Assembly: GCA_031119205.1 (NCBI GenBank)
Contig: JAVHYF010000003.1
Location: forward strand, 90,672-154,671
DNA from: Moraxellaceae bacterium
Lineage (GTDB): Bacteria; Pseudomonadota; Gammaproteobacteria; Burkholderiales; Rhodocyclaceae
DNA: 64,000 nucleotides
Reading direction: 5' to 3'
Part shown: piece by piece, positions 60,715 to 64,000 of the stretch
How positions within the stretch are numbered: the first letter of the stretch is position 1
Layout of the letters: every line of letters begins with the position of its first letter
The notes under the pieces: generated by a model
Told to the model about the DNA's origin: nothing
Seen by the model: only the letters and a program-made list of their open reading frames with translations
The model's database searches: none
Program-made: the position numbers and the translations under genes

Positions 60715-62415
60715 GTGGGTGACGTCCTCTTCCTCGCATTGCGGCGGCTGCGCACGCCGCTCATTGCGCTGATCCTCGCGTATGCGGTTTCGGTCGTCGG
60801 CCTGGTGGCGATTCCCGGCGTGGACGCCGCGGGCAATCCGCACCAGCTCGGCTTCTTCCACGCCTTCTACGTCGTCAGCTATACCGCGACCACCATCGGC
60901 TTCGGCGAGATCCCCTTCGCCTTCACCGATGCCCAACGCGCATGGGTCACCTTCAGCATCTACCTGTCGGTGACCTGCTGGGCCTTCACGCTCGGCAGCG
61001 TCATCGCGCTGGCGCAGGACCAGGCCTTCCGCGCCGCGTTCGCGCGCAGCCGCTTCCGCAACCGCGCGGAGCGCCTGGAGGAGCCCTTCTTCCTGTTGCT
61101 CGGCTACGGGCAGAGCAATGCTGCACTGGCCCACGCGCTGGACGAGCTCGGCTTCCGCACGGTAGTGGTGGAGACCCGCCCGGAGCGCGCCCGCCACATC
61201 GAGATCGAAGGCTTCCAGCAACCGCCGCTGGTGCTGGTGGGCGACGCACGCTGGCCGGACGTCCTGCACGACGCGGGGGTGTGCAGCCCGCACTGCAAGG
61301 CGGTGGTCGTGCAGGTGGGCGACGACGAGGTGGCACAGGCCATCGCCATCGGCGTCTCGGTGCTGCAGCCCGGCCGCTACACGCTGGCGCGGGTGCATAG
61401 CGAGGAAGCCTGTACCAACCTCGACCCCTTCCCGCACATCACGGTCATCGATCCTTTCGAGACCTTCGCCACCAACCTCTCGCTCGCACTCGCCTCGCCG
61501 GCGGTGCTGTGGGCGGAGGAGTGGCTCACCGGCGTTCCGGGCGGCGCCTGCCCGCATGCGCTGAACGTGCCGCAGGGACACTGGGTGGTGCTGGGCTACG
61601 GCCGCTTCGGTCACTCGGTGGGACATGCGCTGGAGCGCACCGGTGCCACCTGGACGGCGGTGGACTCCGACCGGCATGCAGCCCAGGACAACCATCTGCA
61701 CAAGGACGACAATTCCGAGCGCGCCCTCGTCGAGGCGGGCATCGAGAATGCCGTCGGCATCGTGGCCTGTACCAACCGCGACGCGATCAACCTCGCCATC
61801 GTGTCGCGCGCGCGGCGCCTGAAGCCCAGCCTGTTCGTGGCGATCCGCCAGAACCACGTGGCCGACCGCGCGCTGATCGAAGCCGCCCGCGCCGACATGC
61901 AGTTCGTCAAATCCGACGTGATGGTGCACGAGTGCCTGCAACTGCTGGTCACGCCGCTGCTCAACCGCTTCCTGATGCGGGTGCGCGAGCGTGGCAAGGA
62001 CTGCGCCGAACAACTCATCGTCAGCCTGCTGACCAAGCTGGACGAGCGCGTGCCCAGCGTGTGGACCTTCGACTGCGATCTCAACCATCCCGGCCTGCGC
62101 GACGCGCTGGGACCGGACACGCAGCCGCCGTTGAGCCTTGCCGACCTGCTCATCAATCCGTTGTCGCCACCGGAGAAGCTGCGTGCCGTGCCTTTGATGG
62201 TGTTGCGCGGGCGTGAGGAATTCGTGCTGCCGGAGGCCACCATGCAGCTACAGGCTGGCGACCAGATCCTCATGGCCGGTGCTTCGGGCGTCGAAGCCCT
62301 GCAGCGCCGCTTCCTGCTCGACCCCAGTCCGCTGGGCTACGTGCGCACCGGCATCGAGCCGGCGCGCAGCTGGTTGTTCCGCTGGATCGCCGCAAGGCGG
62401 CAGGCATCGGCGTGA
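60715..62415 (+). CDS. Potassium channel with two RCK (TrkA-N) domains
   Basis: 566 aa. Two membrane helices flank a pore with the selectivity sequence SYTATTIGFGEIP. Two TrkA-N/RCK domains follow, with LLGYGQSNAALAHALDELGF and VVLGYGRFGHSVGHALERTG, and a TrkA-C-like end. The filter TIGFGE suits a K+ or related cation channel gated by nucleotides or ions. The start is GTG at 60715. It probably gates K+ flux in response to NAD(H) or other ligands. Confidence 0.88.
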   Translation: MGDVLFLALRRLRTPLIALILAYAVSVVGLVAIPGVDAAGNPHQLGFFHAFYVVSYTATTIGFGEIPFAFTDAQRAWVTFSIYLSVTCWAFTLGSVIALAQDQAFRAAFARSRFRNRAERLEEPFFLLLGYGQSNAALAHALDELGFRTVVVETRPERARHIEIEGFQQPPLVLVGDARWPDVLHDAGVCSPHCKAVVVQVGDDEVAQAIAIGVSVLQPGRYTLARVHSEEACTNLDPFPHITVIDPFETFATNLSLALASPAVLWAEEWLTGVPGGACPHALNVPQGHWVVLGYGRFGHSVGHALERTGATWTAVDSDRHAAQDNHLHKDDNSERALVEAGIENAVGIVACTNRDAINLAIVSRARRLKPSLFVAIRQNHVADRALIEAARADMQFVKSDVMVHECLQLLVTPLLNRFLMRVRERGKDCAEQLIVSLLTKLDERVPSVWTFDCDLNHPGLRDALGPDTQPPLSLADLLINPLSPPEKLRAVPLMVLRGREEFVLPEATMQLQAGDQILMAGASGVEALQRRFLLDPSPLGYVRTGIEPARSWLFRWIAARRQASA

Positions 62416-63137
62416 GCACGCCGCTGCCGCGCTGGTGGATGCACGACAGCGGCGGCCTGCGCTACCACTTCCGCGCCCTGCGCTACCGGGGTCGGCTGTG
62501 GCGGAACTTCATCGACACCCTGGCCGCCTGGCAGGAAGCCTGGCACCCGCCTCGCCAGCGCCTCGTCGTCATTGGCCCGAGTGCCGGCTACTGCCTGTCA
62601 GCAGGCCTGCTCACACGTTTCGAGGAAGTCGTGGCGCTCGAACCCGACCAGCTGGCCCGCGGCCTTTTGCCGCGCCGCTTCCGCGGTGTGCGCTGGCGCT
62701 TCGACGACATCGATTGCTTTGCGCCTGGCGGGCTCAAGGCGCTCGCCTGGCACTACCCGGACGCCGCCCTGCTGTTTGCGAACGTCATCGGCCAGCGCAT
62801 GGACGAGGCGAACGCCACAGGCATGCGCGATGCGCTGCGGGAGCAGCTCGCCGGGCACCACTGGGCCAGCTGGCACGACGTGGTGTCCACCGCCCGCCGA
62901 CCGGACCAGCAGCTCACCGCGCGCCTCAGCCAGGACCTGCCGCTGGAGTCACTGCTGGCGCGTTTCTGGCGCGGTGGCGAACTGCCCCTCGTCGACCACC
63001 ACACCTATCGCCTGATGGAAGGCGCGGCGCAGTACGCGCTGTGGCCGCTGACACCGCGCCAGCATCATCTGATCGAGTGGGCAGTGCATGCGCCGGCCGC
63101 GTCCGGGCCCTCCACCGCGCAAGCGGCGGATGGCTGA
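62412..63137 (+). CDS. Methyltransferase-fold protein of unknown function
   Basis: 241 aa. A Rossmann-type glycine segment LVVIGPSAGYCLSAGLL is followed by an acidic strand end (VVALEPDQLARG), the layout of SAM-binding folds, and by IDCFAPGGLKALAWHYPDAA. Classic methyltransferase motif I is poorly conserved, so activity is doubtful. It starts with GTG, overlapping the channel stop by 4 nt, so it belongs to the channel operon. Confidence 0.6.
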   Translation: MSTPLPRWWMHDSGGLRYHFRALRYRGRLWRNFIDTLAAWQEAWHPPRQRLVVIGPSAGYCLSAGLLTRFEEVVALEPDQLARGLLPRRFRGVRWRFDDIDCFAPGGLKALAWHYPDAALLFANVIGQRMDEANATGMRDALREQLAGHHWASWHDVVSTARRPDQQLTARLSQDLPLESLLARFWRGGELPLVDHHTYRLMEGAAQYALWPLTPRQHHLIEWAVHAPAASGPSTAQAADG

Positions 63138-63168
63138 ACCAGAGGCCGGCAGGCACAATTCCGTCATC

Positions 63169-64000
63169 ATGGATCGTCAGAGCACCGGCCTGCTGATCGC
63201 CCTCGGCGCGATCTGGGGCGCTTCCCACCTGTTCACCCGCGTTGCCGTGCCCGCCCTCGGCCCTGTCGCGCTCATCGCAGCGCGCGTACTGCTGGCGGCC
63301 ACCTTGCTGGCTGTACTGGCGCGCTTCTACCGCCAGCAAGGCAATCCGCTGCGGCCGACGCGCTTCATGTTCGGCATCGGGGTGCTGAACACGGCCTTGC
63401 CCTTCTTCCTGCTGGCCTTCGCGGCGCAGAGCCTGACCGCTTCGATGCTGTCCATCCTCAACGCCACGGCGCCGATCTGGGGTGCGCTGATCAGCAGCGT
63501 GCATGCCCGTCGCCTGCCGCCTTGGCGGGTGGGCTGCGGGCTGGCGCTGGGTATGCTGGGCGTGGGGCTCGTCGTCGGGCTGGACAGTGTGTTGCAGGCG
63601 CCCGGCAGCGGGCTCGCGGTGGCGGCCGCGCTGACCGCCACCCTCAGCTATGGCTTTTCCAGCCAGCTGATCCGCTGGTACGGCAAGGGGGTGGCGCCTT
63701 TCCAGCTGGCCCACGGCAGCATGTGGTGGGCGGCGATTGCCATCCTGCCCTGGCTGGGTGCCGCGCCGCCGCGCGCCATGCCGGGCACCTGGGCCTTGCT
63801 CGGCGTGCTGGTGCTGGGCCTGCTGTGCACCGGCGTGGCCTACGTCATGTATTTCCGCCTCGTCGAACGCGCTGGCGCCATGCGCGCGCTGACGGTCACC
63901 TTCCTGGTACCGGTGTTCGGTGTGTTGTGGGGGCATGCCGTGCTGGATGAACCGCTAGGCCCGCATACGCTGGCCGGCACGGTGGTCGTTCTGCTAGGCA
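63169..64000 (+). CDS. EamA/DMT family transporter (C-terminus beyond window)
   Basis: At least 277 codons, open at the window end. The protein has about nine to ten hydrophobic helices in two EamA repeats: IALGAIWGASHLFTRVAVPA in the first and LSYGFSSQLIRWYGKGVAPF, then YVMYFRLVERAGAMRALTVT in the second. It is an inner-membrane exporter of small metabolites. The start at 63169 is preferred; an ATG at 63130 that overlaps the previous gene is an alternative. Confidence 0.88.
   Translation, partial: MDRQSTGLLIALGAIWGASHLFTRVAVPALGPVALIAARVLLAATLLAVLARFYRQQGNPLRPTRFMFGIGVLNTALPFFLLAFAAQSLTASMLSILNATAPIWGALISSVHARRLPPWRVGCGLALGMLGVGLVVGLDSVLQAPGSGLAVAAALTATLSYGFSSQLIRWYGKGVAPFQLAHGSMWWAAIAILPWLGAAPPRAMPGTWALLGVLVLGLLCTGVAYVMYFRLVERAGAMRALTVTFLVPVFGVLWGHAVLDEPLGPHTLAGTVVVLLG

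Overview
The window is one contiguous stretch of a high-GC Gram-negative chromosome with tightly packed genes. Lipoprotein signals, MreBCD and an outer-membrane-type barrel protein mark it as diderm. A DUF1840 protein, two PEP-CTERM proteins, and gatC/gatA divergent from mreBCD point to Proteobacteria, most likely a betaproteobacterium or a close gammaproteobacterial relative. The taxonomic call is inference. I saw no rRNA, tRNA, CRISPR array, prophage or transposase gene.

Layout. 1-6.8 kb: a minus-strand operon for a LolCDE/MacB-like ABC exporter, with a LolA-like periplasmic protein, an outer-membrane protein and a DUF2141 protein. It is divergent from an OmpR/EnvZ-type two-component pair, across a gap holding four GGATACA-type half-sites. 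6.8-21 kb: a patchwork of REP-like palindromes, a heparinase II/III-like lyase, an MHS-type transporter, an AT-rich PIN-like nuclease gene, an 8-bp tandem repeat, a TPR-DUF4253 protein, xthA, a second large secreted protein, a Gfo/Idh oxidoreductase, a cupin and a PEP-CTERM protein. 21-30 kb: housekeeping and small genes (DUF805, trhO, mscL, an orphan response regulator, an MBL hydrolase, an FAD oxidoreductase, LysE), ending with a gatC-gmhA-gatA operon.

30.8-36.6 kb: the rod-shape cluster mreB-mreC-mreD-mrdA-rodA, with a long imperfect inverted repeat between mreD and mrdA. 36.7-42.3 kb: a minus-strand cluster (methyltransferase, DegT aminotransferase, cupin, SMR-type flippase subunit, polyprenyl-phosphate glycosyltransferase, GT-C transferase). 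It resembles the arn lipid A modification pathway in architecture but lacks arnA and arnD, and I consider it the best candidate for an undescribed system. 42.7-47.2 kb: rlpA-dacC-DUF493-lipB-lipA, in which lipB carries a repeat-derived N-terminal extension.

47.3-64 kb: a lipoprotein pectate lyase behind a long leader, pyrF and neighbours, ruvC, a second PEP-CTERM protein with a possible sigma-54 promoter, mnmG-rsmG, a CBS protein, dps, a hemerythrin protein, and an operon of yceH, a small membrane protein, a two-RCK potassium channel, a methyltransferase-like protein and an EamA transporter cut by the window end. The lyases, the transporter, the Gfo/Idh enzyme and the pectate lyase together suggest use of uronate-containing polysaccharides.
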